The notes under the pieces: generated by a model
Seen by the model: the letters and a program-made list of their open reading frames with translations, nothing else
Database searches by the model: none
Told to the model about the DNA's origin: nothing
Made by a program: the position numbers and the translations under genes
DNA from: Lachnospiraceae bacterium
GTDB taxonomy: Bacteria; Bacillota; Clostridia; Lachnospirales; Lachnospiraceae
DNA: 8,075 bases
Assembly: GCA_004552595.1 (NCBI GenBank)
Contig: SFNX01000086.1
Location: forward strand, 1-8,075
Reading direction: 5' to 3'
Part shown: one piece after another, positions 1-7,609 of the stretch
How positions within the stretch are numbered: position 1 is the first letter of the stretch
Layout of the letters: every line of letters starts with the position of its first letter

Positions 1-2018
1 AATTTAGCTGTCACCTCATTATCCCTGCAAATTATTTCTTTCCCGTCAGGGTTATACACCTTAACATCTTCTTCATGAGAATAGCACGTATCACCAAGTG
101 CAAAATGCGGTCCGGTCTTTTCACCTATCAGAATAGGGAGCTTCTGTTCAATATTATAGTCTCTTGCCATTCTGTAAGCAGTAGTATTTGTACCAATGGC
201 AAATTCTCCGATAGGAAGCGTTTCATGATTGTGAAGAATATTTTCTCTTATATAATTTCTGTTCTCTTCTTCTGATTCAAAATTTTTACACGAATAGTCA
301 CAAACCATTCCATCCTTGAATTCGAATGTTAAGTCAATGTAGTTGAGTCCGAATAAATAACACTCAGAGACATTCAGTATTCCGTTAGTACCCTTAAGCA
401 CAGGCGAAGTAAACACTTCACCAACCGGAATATTGACATCTGCAACACAGTTTTCAAAGCCTGTTTGTTTAGTTGCATCTGTTATTTTTTGTGTTTTAAC
501 TGTAAGCCTTGTCCTGTTAGTACCCTTACCTTCGATTCTTACCGTATCTGCAGTATCCAAAGCATCTATTATAAGCTGCTGCATCGTTTCATAACGCTTG
601 TAATCCAAAGTGTTAAGTTCTACGGTTTTACTGAATATTTCGCTGAATTTATCGCCAATCTCAGGTATAGGATATGAGATTATTGTAAAACTCCTCTCCT
701 CGCCCTTGATATACTCATTTACTATCTGACTCAATCGGTCACTTATGTCAACCTGGAATTTTCTACCTACAACATCTGGTATTATGCACTCTTTCTTTGC
801 TTCAGGCTCGAAAGGTTCTTCACCAAACACTTCCATTACTGCAGGCCCTGCAAATCCTGCCGCCAGTTCTTTCATACTCTCATAAGCGTTTTTAATAACA
901 TCTGCTTTTCTATTGACAAACTCCTTATCAAGGTATACAGCGACATCCTCCTTATGATCATAATCATACTGTTTATTAGCTGTTGCACCGGTAAATCCAA
1001 CTTTATTAACTCCGTTACCTGTTAATGACAGCGAACCCGCTCTGTATATTACAGGCTTTAATCCCATTTTATTGAAATTCGTGGTTGCAGCCTTAACTAC
1101 TCTTTCAAATCCGATATTATATCTGATATTAACAGTTGATTTCTTATGAAGAGGCTTTCCTGCCTTCACAAATCCTATTCTATAGCCCTCTGTAAACGTC
1201 GATGCCATTTTATCAATATCGCTTTGCGGCATATCAGCAAGGAATTTTGCAATCTTTATTTCGTTATCAGTTACATATTCGCCATATTTATATAAATAAT
1301 CCGGATTAAACTCTTCCCCTGAAAGTTCCGAATTGTAAATAATACTTGTAGCAAAGTCAAGTGATGGATCAATCTGGCTTCTAACCCTTAACGGAGAAAT
1401 AATGTCACAATTATCGGATATGAACCAGTATAGAATTTCATGAAGTTCTTTATTATCAATATCATTGCTGATAGCAAATGCATCATGAAACAGCACATAT
1501 ACTTCAATGAATAGCTCAAGGTATATTGTAATAATCTCCTTATACGAAGAAGCAATTTCTGTCTCTTCGAGCCTATCCATATAATATTTATACTCAAAAA
1601 CATACGGAATCAGCCCTCTAATCTCCGCATACAGAAAACATAACAGCTGTGACGTATTATATTTTCCGATTAAATTCTTATTATCATATTTACGTTCACT
1701 ACATTCATCACTCTCATCAGAAATGCCCATTTTACGCGGTTTTTCATTTGTATTTTTGTTGACTGAACAAGTCATTTCATTCCAGAGTTCGCAGCAGAAT
1801 TTAGGGTTTGCATAGCTATTTTCGTAATTATCCCCTACTATGTCTTCATATAGCATTTTATTATATTCTTTATCATCAGATGGGGCATTGATCATAAGAA
1901 TAAAGCGTGCAACAAAACTAAAATAACCCATGAAAGCCTCATCGACTTCAGGGTTTTCACTTATTTCCTTGATTCTGTTTAATGAAAGCTCATATCTTTC
2001 ATCAATAATTGTACTCAT
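1..2018 (-). CDS. M29-family (AmpS/PepS-like) metallo-aminopeptidase with a long N-terminal extension; C-terminus cut by the window edge
   Basis: I translated this frame by hand: 672 codons without a stop, from ATG at 2018-2016 to the left edge. The M29 signature is clear in the C-terminal half. PVGEVFTSP at 531-539 supplies metal ligand E534, LPIGEFAIGTNT at 601-612 supplies E605, and GPHFALGDTCY at 636-646 supplies H638 with a nearby tyrosine (Y646). NPDGKEI follows at 656-662. M29 enzymes remove N-terminal residues from peptides in the cytoplasm using a two-metal centre. The family's last His-x-Asp motif is not visible and should lie just past position 1. Typical members have about 370-410 residues, so residues 1 to about 250 are extra, mainly helical and acidic, with no domain I recognise. 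No signal peptide is seen. A GGGGGA ribosome site lies 10 bases before the ATG. The start overlaps the preceding stop (ATGA), so it is probably co-translated. Family call strong; substrate unknown. Confidence 0.88.
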   Translation of the reverse strand, partial: MSTIIDERYELSLNRIKEISENPEVDEAFMGYFSFVARFILMINAPSDDKEYNKMLYEDIVGDNYENSYANPKFCCELWNEMTCSVNKNTNEKPRKMGISDESDECSERKYDNKNLIGKYNTSQLLCFLYAEIRGLIPYVFEYKYYMDRLEETEIASSYKEIITIYLELFIEVYVLFHDAFAISNDIDNKELHEILYWFISDNCDIISPLRVRSQIDPSLDFATSIIYNSELSGEEFNPDYLYKYGEYVTDNEIKIAKFLADMPQSDIDKMASTFTEGYRIGFVKAGKPLHKKSTVNIRYNIGFERVVKAATTNFNKMGLKPVIYRAGSLSLTGNGVNKVGFTGATANKQYDYDHKEDVAVYLDKEFVNRKADVIKNAYESMKELAAGFAGPAVMEVFGEEPFEPEAKKECIIPDVVGRKFQVDISDRLSQIVNEYIKGEERSFTIISYPIPEIGDKFSEIFSKTVELNTLDYKRYETMQQLIIDALDTADTVRIEGKGTNRTRLTVKTQKITDATKQTGFENCVADVNIPVGEVFTSPVLKGTNGILNVSECYLFGLNYIDLTFEFKDGMVCDYSCKNFESEEENRNYIRENILHNHETLPIGEFAIGTNTTAYRMARDYNIEQKLPILIGEKTGPHFALGDTCYSHEEDVKVYNPDGKEIICRDNEVTAK

Positions 2019-2356
2019 TTAACAAGATTCCCCCAGATTACAAGTGTTATCCATGAAACTAATACTACCGAATTAATAACGATTGAAGCTATTGGCACCC
2101 ATTTATAAATATCTCTTTCTGAAAGCCCGGTTAAGCCTGCGACAATTCCGATAATATTAAGAATAGCGGAAAAAAGAGCTTCACTCCCCATTTTCACATC
2201 AGAAATCCCTTTATTGTTGTAAGCAATTAATATACTAAATACCAATACAACAATAGAAACAGCGCCAATAATACAACCAAGTACACCTGAAAATGAATGG
2301 TGTCTTGTCGTAAACATAAAGCTCTTTGCTTTTTTAATCTTTTTTGGCTTTGGCAT
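2015..2356 (-). CDS. Small three-helix membrane protein, DUF6142-like
   Basis: This is a 113-residue protein with a very basic start (MPKPKKIKKAK) followed by FTTRHHSFSGV. It has three probable membrane segments at about 24-46, 58-77 and 86-108. The second and third are joined by a short charged turn, LSERDIYKW (78-86). This pattern of a Lys-rich head, a His/Ser motif, three helices and an RDIYK-type turn is what I associate with DUF6142, a family of unknown function in clostridia. The assignment is from memory of the pattern, not a search. The positive head predicts a cytoplasmic N-terminus. No catalytic motif is visible and I assign no function. The ATG shares one base with the pyrE stop (TAATG), and AAGGA just upstream, inside the pyrE end, serves as ribosome site. 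Its own stop overlaps the aminopeptidase start (ATGA). It therefore sits between two enzymes in one transcript. Confidence 0.8.
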   Translation of the reverse strand: MPKPKKIKKAKSFMFTTRHHSFSGVLGCIIGAVSIVVLVFSILIAYNNKGISDVKMGSEALFSAILNIIGIVAGLTGLSERDIYKWVPIASIVINSVVLVSWITLVIWGNLVK

Positions 2357-3048
2357 TAGTCCTTTTTAACTCCGAACTGTTCATAATACTCATTAATCGA
2401 CTTCATAATATCATCATTGATCACTACCCTTCCGTCGATTTCTCTGTTGTATAAGTATTCGCTTACTTCTTCCATTGATACAATAGCACCTGTATTGAAT
2501 CCATACACGTCTCTTACTTCATCAAGTGCCGACTTGCTTCTGTCACCTGACAATCCGACTTCACATCTGTTAAGCGATACCATAAGTCCTACTATTGTTA
2601 CATCTCCTTGTGCTCTTACTATCGGTACTGTCTCTTCCATTGATTTTCCGGACGTAGTAACGTCTTCAATCATGACTACTCTGTCTCCGTCCTTAATCTT
2701 ATATCCAAGAAGTGAACCCATATCAGCACCATGGTCCTTCTCTTCCTTTCTGTTAGAGCTATACCTAATCTCTTTTCCATATAGTCTTGAGTAAGCTTCT
2801 GCTGTCACAACAGAAAGCGGAATTCCTTTATACGCCGGTCCGAACAATACATCAAAGTCATCACCGTATTTATCATGAATGGCTTTTGCATAATATTCGC
2901 CAAGCTTTGACAGCTGACTTCCGGTAACATACGCCCCTGCATTCATAAAAAATGGAGATTTCCTGCCGCTTTTAAGCGTAAAATCTCCAAATTTAAGCAC
3001 ATCGCTTCTAACCATGAATTCTATAAATTCTTCTTTATATCTTTCCAT
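2356..3048 (-). CDS. pyrE: Orotate phosphoribosyltransferase
   Basis: The enzyme makes orotidine 5'-phosphate from orotate and PRPP, the fifth step of UMP synthesis, in the cytoplasm. Numbered from the chosen start (230 residues), it shows LKSGRKSPFF at 25-34 and GPAYKGIPL at 70-78. The mobile catalytic loop RKEEKDHG lies at 100-107, with the Lys and His residues that act in OPRTases. The PRPP-binding motif VMIEDVTTSGKSM lies at 125-137. The length and all motifs fit a complete, active enzyme. Two starts are possible. The outer ATG at 3054 is only 2 bases from the GAGGTG ribosome site, while the inner ATG at 3048 is 8 bases away and gives the family-like MERYKEEF start, so I prefer 3048. It appears to be the first gene of a unit with the small membrane protein and the aminopeptidase. 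No other pyrimidine gene is in the window. Confidence 0.96.
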   Translation of the reverse strand: MERYKEEFIEFMVRSDVLKFGDFTLKSGRKSPFFMNAGAYVTGSQLSKLGEYYAKAIHDKYGDDFDVLFGPAYKGIPLSVVTAEAYSRLYGKEIRYSSNRKEEKDHGADMGSLLGYKIKDGDRVVMIEDVTTSGKSMEETVPIVRAQGDVTIVGLMVSLNRCEVGLSGDRSKSALDEVRDVYGFNTGAIVSMEEVSEYLYNREIDGRVVINDDIMKSINEYYEQFGVKKD

Positions 3049-3056
3049 TTTCATTG

Positions 3057-3062
3057 CACCTC
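3057..3062 (-). promoter_or_regulatory. Ribosome-binding site of pyrE (decides the start)
   Basis: GAGGTG on the minus strand is a near-consensus Shine-Dalgarno sequence. It leaves 2 bases to the ATG at 3054 and 8 bases to the ATG at 3048. The second spacing is the normal one and favours the shorter protein. Confidence 0.8.
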
Positions 3063-3085
3063 ATGTATTATTATTCAACGTATTT

Positions 3086-3103
3086 ACTCCGACATTTCGA
3101 AGT
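3086..3103 (-). promoter_or_regulatory. Small 5'-UTR hairpin upstream of pyrE
   Basis: On the minus strand ACTTCGA, AATG, TCGGAGT forms a 7-pair stem with one G-U pair and a four-base loop. It would begin about 5 bases from the predicted transcript start and lie about 23 bases before the ribosome site. A stem at the extreme 5' end can protect mRNA from decay. It does not contain the PyrR-binding consensus I know, and it has no U-run, so it is not a terminator. A stem this short could occur by chance. Confidence 0.35.
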
Positions 3104-3114
3104 TCACCCATATA

Positions 3115-3143
3115 ATAATACAATATATAGTGCTTAATGTCAC
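3115..3143 (-). promoter_or_regulatory. Predicted sigma-A promoter for the pyrE unit
   Basis: On the minus strand the -35 is GTGACA (3138-3143, 5 of 6 to TTGACA). The spacer is 17 bases and the -10 is TATTAT (3115-3120, 5 of 6 to TATAAT). Transcription would start near G3109/G3108, giving a leader of about 60 bases before the preferred pyrE start. It lies in the only sizeable intergenic gap of the window, just ahead of a functional switch from glycan genes to pyrE. Confidence 0.6.
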
Positions 3144-3148
3144 TATAT
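3125..3148. repeat. Inverted repeat overlapping the pyrE promoter (possible operator)
   Basis: ATATAGTG (minus strand 3148-3141) and CACTATAT (3132-3125) are perfect 8-base inverted arms separated by 8 bases. The dyad covers part of the -35 and half of the spacer, where a repressor would block polymerase. It is AT-rich and lacks a following T-run, so it is a poor candidate for the terminator of the upstream gene. No regulator is identified. Confidence 0.4.
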
Positions 3149-3168
3149 TACTTCTTACTTATTTCAGG

Positions 3169-5856
3169 TCATCTTACATAATTCTTAATTATATTAATAA
3201 AATCCGAATGCTTTATCGGCTCATCGCTTACAATAAGCTTAAGATGTGACTCATTCTTCTCTTTTACAAAGAATATAGAATCAGTATTATAAAAGCCATG
3301 ATCCGCAACTATAATTATTGTAGAATCATCATACTTATCGATTAGCTTAAGTCTGTTAATATAATCCTCAATTAATCTCATTGTTCCGTAAGAAGCCTCG
3401 TTGCCACTAACACTATTGTCCGGAACAAGTTCGTTATTCGCATTAGACATATAAGGCATATGAGGGCCTCTGATATGATTTAATATGAAAGCATTTTCAA
3501 TAGTATCATCAATTGTAATACCCTGTTCCTGCATTGCACTATAAAATTCAGAATTCAGGAAATAAGGCCCCACTCCGTTATACTGATTAATATTTTCTAT
3601 ATCCATTGAGTCAACTTGATACCTAGCCTTTAATACATATGGCACATATCTATACATGCTCATCTTATACAAATACTTAAACAATGATTTCCTATCTATT
3701 GTAATATGAGCTTCTTCAATGTTATCAACAAGCCCTTCTGTAACATGCTCGAACAATATGTCTCTTGTAAAGAATCTGACCGTATAGCCCTTTTCATGAA
3801 GTTCTCCATAAAACTCTTTTGCGCTATCAGATTCGAATGCTTCTTTCGTATATTCAAATCTAGTCATGGACTCATCATAAGGATATCCTGTAAGCATATG
3901 ATGAAGTGCAGGATATGTAGGGAAATACTCTGAATCTTCCTTTTCATAAAACGTAAAATCATGCAGAAAGTCAATTGATTCAGGGTATTTATCAAGCATT
4001 GAATCAAGTGCTTCTCTGCCAAATGTATCAGGAACAATTACAATAATATTATCGTGAGGTGCCACTTTAAATTCATCAGCACCTGAGTACCATAGCCTTT
4101 CCTTTTTACTTCCAATATGAGTTAAAAAGAGTGACAGTACGGCAATACAAGTTACTATTAAAATAAACCCTGATATTCCTGCAGCAACATGATACCTGTT
4201 ATTTTTGAAAAAATACAAAATAACACATACTAAAATAAAAACAGCAGCATATATTGAAAGTGTGATTACCGGATAATTTCCAAGCGATGCCGCATCAACA
4301 AATTCACCATCTTCCATAATAAGTTTCTTATTAAGGAACATGTACTGGACATATGAAGCGGTAGATATGGCTGTAAGTATGCTTATTGCAATAATGTTAA
4401 GCTTATCCGGAAGAATAAGAATAACTGTAATAGCAGTAAATATGATAATGATTGCTAATGACAAAAACATCCACAAATAATCATTATTTGTAAATGAAAA
4501 CTCATCATAGTTAGCGTAGTATACTTCTACAGGTCCTAAAATATATACTAAAAATACCGGAAGGGCTACCGATACTATAGTCGCTATTATTTTAATTTCC
4601 GATGGTCCTTTCAGTTTTTTCGTATACTTTTCATAGTCTATTGACTGATATTCAGATACATCTCCAAAGCTTTCATCTCTGCATATTGATCTTGTTATAC
4701 TTAGCGTAAGAACAAAAATCAAGGTAAACGGAACTGTTACAATCATACTCTCTGCATATGAAGCAACAAGCATAACGATTGTACCTGCGAAAACAGTCTT
4801 TCCAAAATGACTGTTTTCCACATTTTCTCTCGTTACTAATACAGCTCTTCCTATCATCGCCAGTACTAATATACATACAATAGGTCCATACACTATAAGG
4901 AGATCCACATATGCATTCATTGTATCAAGAAGCCCCGGTCTATACAGTTCATTTGACGTATATATTGTGCCGATTCCGGTAAATACGTAGTTCTTATATA
5001 TATTAAACAGGTCCTGCCACACCGGAAGCCTTGAATCAAATAAAGATTTATAAAACATCTGATAATCTATAGCATTTACCCTATTTCCAATATATACATA
5101 AATAATCGGGAATACGAATCCACCAATCAATGTACCATAGGTGATAACTCTGAATATGACCTTATTTCCAAGTAGCTTTCTTGGGCATATCATAAGAATT
5201 GCAAGGACTATAAGTGAAAAAAATGCTGTTCTTGATCTGTACCACGATATAATACTGTATGCAATCAAAAACATCAGAATTTCTACAGAAGTAATAATAT
5301 ACGGATGTTCATAAATAAAATGAAATACTGCACCCTTATATCTCTCATGTAAAATCTGATATCTAAAATACTCTAATATGAATAATGTGAAAATGAATCC
5401 GGTAATAAGAACAAGTCCGCCGTAATTAATTGAATATCCCTTATAATACCCCTTAACGTCAACTGTCCAATAAAAGAAGAAGAAAGCAATAAAAGCCGAC
5501 ATAATAAGCACTTCTCTTCTCCTAAACACAAGCTTTCCTGACAGATATATCCCAAGTGTAAGACAATACAGTGAAAACATTTCATAATATCCGGTTCCGA
5601 CTATTGTCATATTAACAATAGCCAGTACGTTGATGAACACAACAATTAAGAAAAACTTATCTTTTATCAGTTTCTTAATATCGGACACGAGGAAAAGTAC
5701 TAACGTAAGTACAATAGAAAGGTTCACAGAATTCCATCTGTCTATTACCTGATACATACGATATGAATTCCAATTCACCATCAATAAAATGAAAAGTGTG
5801 ACAATAAGAATATATCGTGCAACCCTATTCTTTTCAAAAACAAAACCGGATTTCAT
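3169..5856 (-). CDS. Wzy/WaaL-like glycan polymerase/ligase fused to a membrane sulfatase-family (LtaS/EptA-fold) domain
   Basis: One unbroken 895-codon frame carries two recognisable halves. Residues 1 to about 395 hold about a dozen membrane helices. They include the polymerase/ligase hallmarks WYRSRTAFFSL (205-215) and DSRLPVW (274-280), then GIGTIYT and NAYVDLLIVYG before the next helix. These enzymes join lipid-linked glycans on the outer face of the membrane. A charged loop (391-420) leads to about five more helices (421-578) with GPVEVYYANYDEF and YVQYMFLNK motifs, as I recall from membrane sulfatase-like proteins. The outer domain (about 590-895) shows VIVPDTFGREAL (metal ligand D610), FPTYPALHHMLTG (candidate nucleophile T647), NHIRGPHMPY (H794, H799) and ADHG (D852, H853). 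That fold includes sulfatases and phosphoglycerol or phosphoethanolamine transferases; a Thr nucleophile favours transfer over sulfate-ester hydrolysis. AGGAA lies 9 bases before the ATG, and the gene follows the upstream stop by 15 bases. Domain calls are firm for the C-terminal half and moderate for the N-terminal half; substrates are unknown. Confidence 0.82.
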   Translation of the reverse strand: MKSGFVFEKNRVARYILIVTLFILLMVNWNSYRMYQVIDRWNSVNLSIVLTLVLFLVSDIKKLIKDKFFLIVVFINVLAIVNMTIVGTGYYEMFSLYCLTLGIYLSGKLVFRRREVLIMSAFIAFFFFYWTVDVKGYYKGYSINYGGLVLITGFIFTLFILEYFRYQILHERYKGAVFHFIYEHPYIITSVEILMFLIAYSIISWYRSRTAFFSLIVLAILMICPRKLLGNKVIFRVITYGTLIGGFVFPIIYVYIGNRVNAIDYQMFYKSLFDSRLPVWQDLFNIYKNYVFTGIGTIYTSNELYRPGLLDTMNAYVDLLIVYGPIVCILVLAMIGRAVLVTRENVENSHFGKTVFAGTIVMLVASYAESMIVTVPFTLIFVLTLSITRSICRDESFGDVSEYQSIDYEKYTKKLKGPSEIKIIATIVSVALPVFLVYILGPVEVYYANYDEFSFTNNDYLWMFLSLAIIIIFTAITVILILPDKLNIIAISILTAISTASYVQYMFLNKKLIMEDGEFVDAASLGNYPVITLSIYAAVFILVCVILYFFKNNRYHVAAGISGFILIVTCIAVLSLFLTHIGSKKERLWYSGADEFKVAPHDNIIVIVPDTFGREALDSMLDKYPESIDFLHDFTFYEKEDSEYFPTYPALHHMLTGYPYDESMTRFEYTKEAFESDSAKEFYGELHEKGYTVRFFTRDILFEHVTEGLVDNIEEAHITIDRKSLFKYLYKMSMYRYVPYVLKARYQVDSMDIENINQYNGVGPYFLNSEFYSAMQEQGITIDDTIENAFILNHIRGPHMPYMSNANNELVPDNSVSGNEASYGTMRLIEDYINRLKLIDKYDDSTIIIVADHGFYNTDSIFFVKEKNESHLKLIVSDEPIKHSDFINIIKNYVR

Positions 5857-5871
5857 CTTTTATTATTCCTA

Positions 5872-7599
5872 TCAGTGTTTGTATCTGTATCCATCTGTTA
5901 TTTTATCACCACGGCTCTCAACATTATCAGTTCCATTAAACCATAATGCCGGGAACATATGATATCCGATTTGTCCGAGTTCTTCTTTCGGATAATAGAA
6001 CGTCACCCCATTTATTTCAGTAGTGCCATACTCTACTCTCGGATAATCCTCCTGCATGACAAAATATTCATAATCGCTGTAATATAAAATGCACTCGTAA
6101 TTCCATTTGAAGTATTCAATAATGCCATTAGTAAACGGAATCATAGTCAACACACAAATCAGTACAACTGCCGCCCTAATAATAACTGATTTATTCCACG
6201 CCTCACCTAACATATCACCAATAGAGTAGAACATTGCAATAAAAATATAACATACACCATATCTGAATAGCGGACTTTCAAAAAACCAGTATAATAAGCT
6301 GAATAAAAGTGCTGCCTCAAAAATATATCTGTCAATATTATCAATTACCACTTCAGTCGCAGTCTTCTTGATACCATGTCTAATAACCTCCGAGATAAAC
6401 CGACAAACTCTGTATACTAAATATACTGACAACACTATTATCGCTGAAGCAACAATCAATCTGTTTGGCACACTCATATATTCCCACCAATGCGGGAGCC
6501 ATACTTTAATGCTGTCGGTAACCTGTCCTCCAAGCTGTCCCATTCCACGTCCCCAGACCTTAATCTCATCTGCATCAGCCTGTACCTGACGCATAGGAAG
6601 CTTCCAGTCAGGATTAAAAATATCAATCTTTGTAAATGGATATATAAGCCAGCCACATATAATATAATTCCTGATAAAATATGGGAGGAGAATTATAATC
6701 CCCGCCATTATTGATGTTATTATCTCTTTTACTCTTTTTTCCTTAATCATGGCTATTGCAGGCTTAATCACAATAAGTATCAGGCAGCCTACAGTAAGCT
6801 TAATTGAAATAAGAAATACAACAAAAAGAGATAATAATGCATAAGGAGAATAATGCTCTTCGTTATCATCTAGAAGCTCAAACCATCTGATTGCCACATA
6901 AAATACCGAGAATACAAGCGGATAGTCTGATGCCGGAGATGTAATCTCGCTACACAAAAGAATAAAATATACAAACGGTGCCAGTCTTATGGCATTTGTT
7001 CTAATTGATTTATTAAACCCTGCCAATGCATAGCCCATCACAAGTATTCCGTAAAATCCGCTTAGGCAGTGAAGGCTCTGTGAGAAAATATCTCTCATAC
7101 TGTACAATGCACACTGACAGAAGTAACAGCTGTTATATGCAAGTCTTTTTAGAATATGTACGCTTCCCTTTACTGTCCCAAATTCTTCAATCCACCTAAT
7201 AGACTGTTCATGGTAATATCCGGAATCCGAGAAAAAATTACCTTCTGTAGTAAAGAAAAGAGCTGCAACAAAGAATATTAAAAATACAATTACTTTTATT
7301 ATTCGTGTAGAACCTGAACCAAAGATTCTTCCAATAAACTTACCACCGTTAATATCAGAAAGAATATCTGTATAGTGTGTTCTGTCAAGCCATACAAATA
7401 GTACACAAAAAAGAATCATTACTATATTAGCAACAATTCCAACTTTATAAAATATGCTAAAAAATCCGGCATAAGCTGTTGACATAATTCCAATATGTCG
7501 TTCATGCTTATAAAACCGATATGCTCTACTTAATGTAAAATATCCAATTATGTATGTCGTAATAAATACATACGACCAGTTAATTAGTACTGATATCAT
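5872..7599 (-). CDS. Polytopic GT-C-like membrane protein, LIC_10190-type, probable glycan transferase
   Basis: This 575-residue protein has many hydrophobic helices and a C-terminal soluble tail of about 75 residues (500-575). After a first helix block, an extracytoplasmic loop carries DSGYYHEQSIRWIEEFGTVKG (125-145), followed by RLAYNS (152-157). Other conserved-looking spots are SPASDYP (221-227), NPDWKLP (329-335) and SPLFRYG (442-448). This order resembles the LIC_10190 family of membrane proteins and the general GT-C layout, in which an Asp in the first outer loop acts in catalysis, making D125 the candidate. GT-C enzymes use polyprenyl-phosphate sugars outside the membrane. The family call is by recognition, and its enzymatic activity is an inference. 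It follows the GtrII-like gene by 10 bases with a weak GAGAG ribosome site 7 bases before the ATG, and precedes the fusion gene by 15 bases, so one transcript is likely. Confidence 0.75.
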   Translation of the reverse strand: MISVLINWSYVFITTYIIGYFTLSRAYRFYKHERHIGIMSTAYAGFFSIFYKVGIVANIVMILFCVLFVWLDRTHYTDILSDINGGKFIGRIFGSGSTRIIKVIVFLIFFVAALFFTTEGNFFSDSGYYHEQSIRWIEEFGTVKGSVHILKRLAYNSCYFCQCALYSMRDIFSQSLHCLSGFYGILVMGYALAGFNKSIRTNAIRLAPFVYFILLCSEITSPASDYPLVFSVFYVAIRWFELLDDNEEHYSPYALLSLFVVFLISIKLTVGCLILIVIKPAIAMIKEKRVKEIITSIMAGIIILLPYFIRNYIICGWLIYPFTKIDIFNPDWKLPMRQVQADADEIKVWGRGMGQLGGQVTDSIKVWLPHWWEYMSVPNRLIVASAIIVLSVYLVYRVCRFISEVIRHGIKKTATEVVIDNIDRYIFEAALLFSLLYWFFESPLFRYGVCYIFIAMFYSIGDMLGEAWNKSVIIRAAVVLICVLTMIPFTNGIIEYFKWNYECILYYSDYEYFVMQEDYPRVEYGTTEINGVTFYYPKEELGQIGYHMFPALWFNGTDNVESRGDKITDGYRYKH

Positions 7600-7609
7600 T
7601 AATAATCTC

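Noticed and set aside
75..677. Plus-strand frames of 66 and 70 codons near the left edge
   Set aside because: They are antisense to the M29 catalytic region with its metal-ligand motifs, and have no supporting signals.
1388..1603. 71-codon minus-strand frame
   Set aside because: It is a different frame of the aminopeptidase gene, which is continuous through this stretch.
2417..2794. 125-codon plus-strand reading frame
   Set aside because: It lies wholly inside pyrE, which has full catalytic motifs in the opposite strand. The Ser/Thr/Leu-rich product looks like an antisense shadow.
3125..3148. Inverted repeat as a rho-independent terminator of the fusion gene
   Set aside because: The stem has only two G-C pairs, the loop is 8 bases, and what follows (ATTGTATTATTA) is not a T-run. 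Overlap with a good promoter suits an operator better.
3169..5856. Low-GC stretches in the membrane genes as a sign of horizontal transfer
   Set aside because: A 60-base sample at 4201-4260 has 11 G/C against 24 at 2581-2640 in pyrE, but the first encodes membrane helices rich in Phe, Ile and Leu, which lowers GC by itself.
6368..6714. Overlapping plus-strand frames of 73 and 74 codons and a minus-strand frame of 60 codons
   Set aside because: All lie inside the 575-residue membrane protein, whose frame carries the conserved motifs. They have no ribosome site or family likeness.
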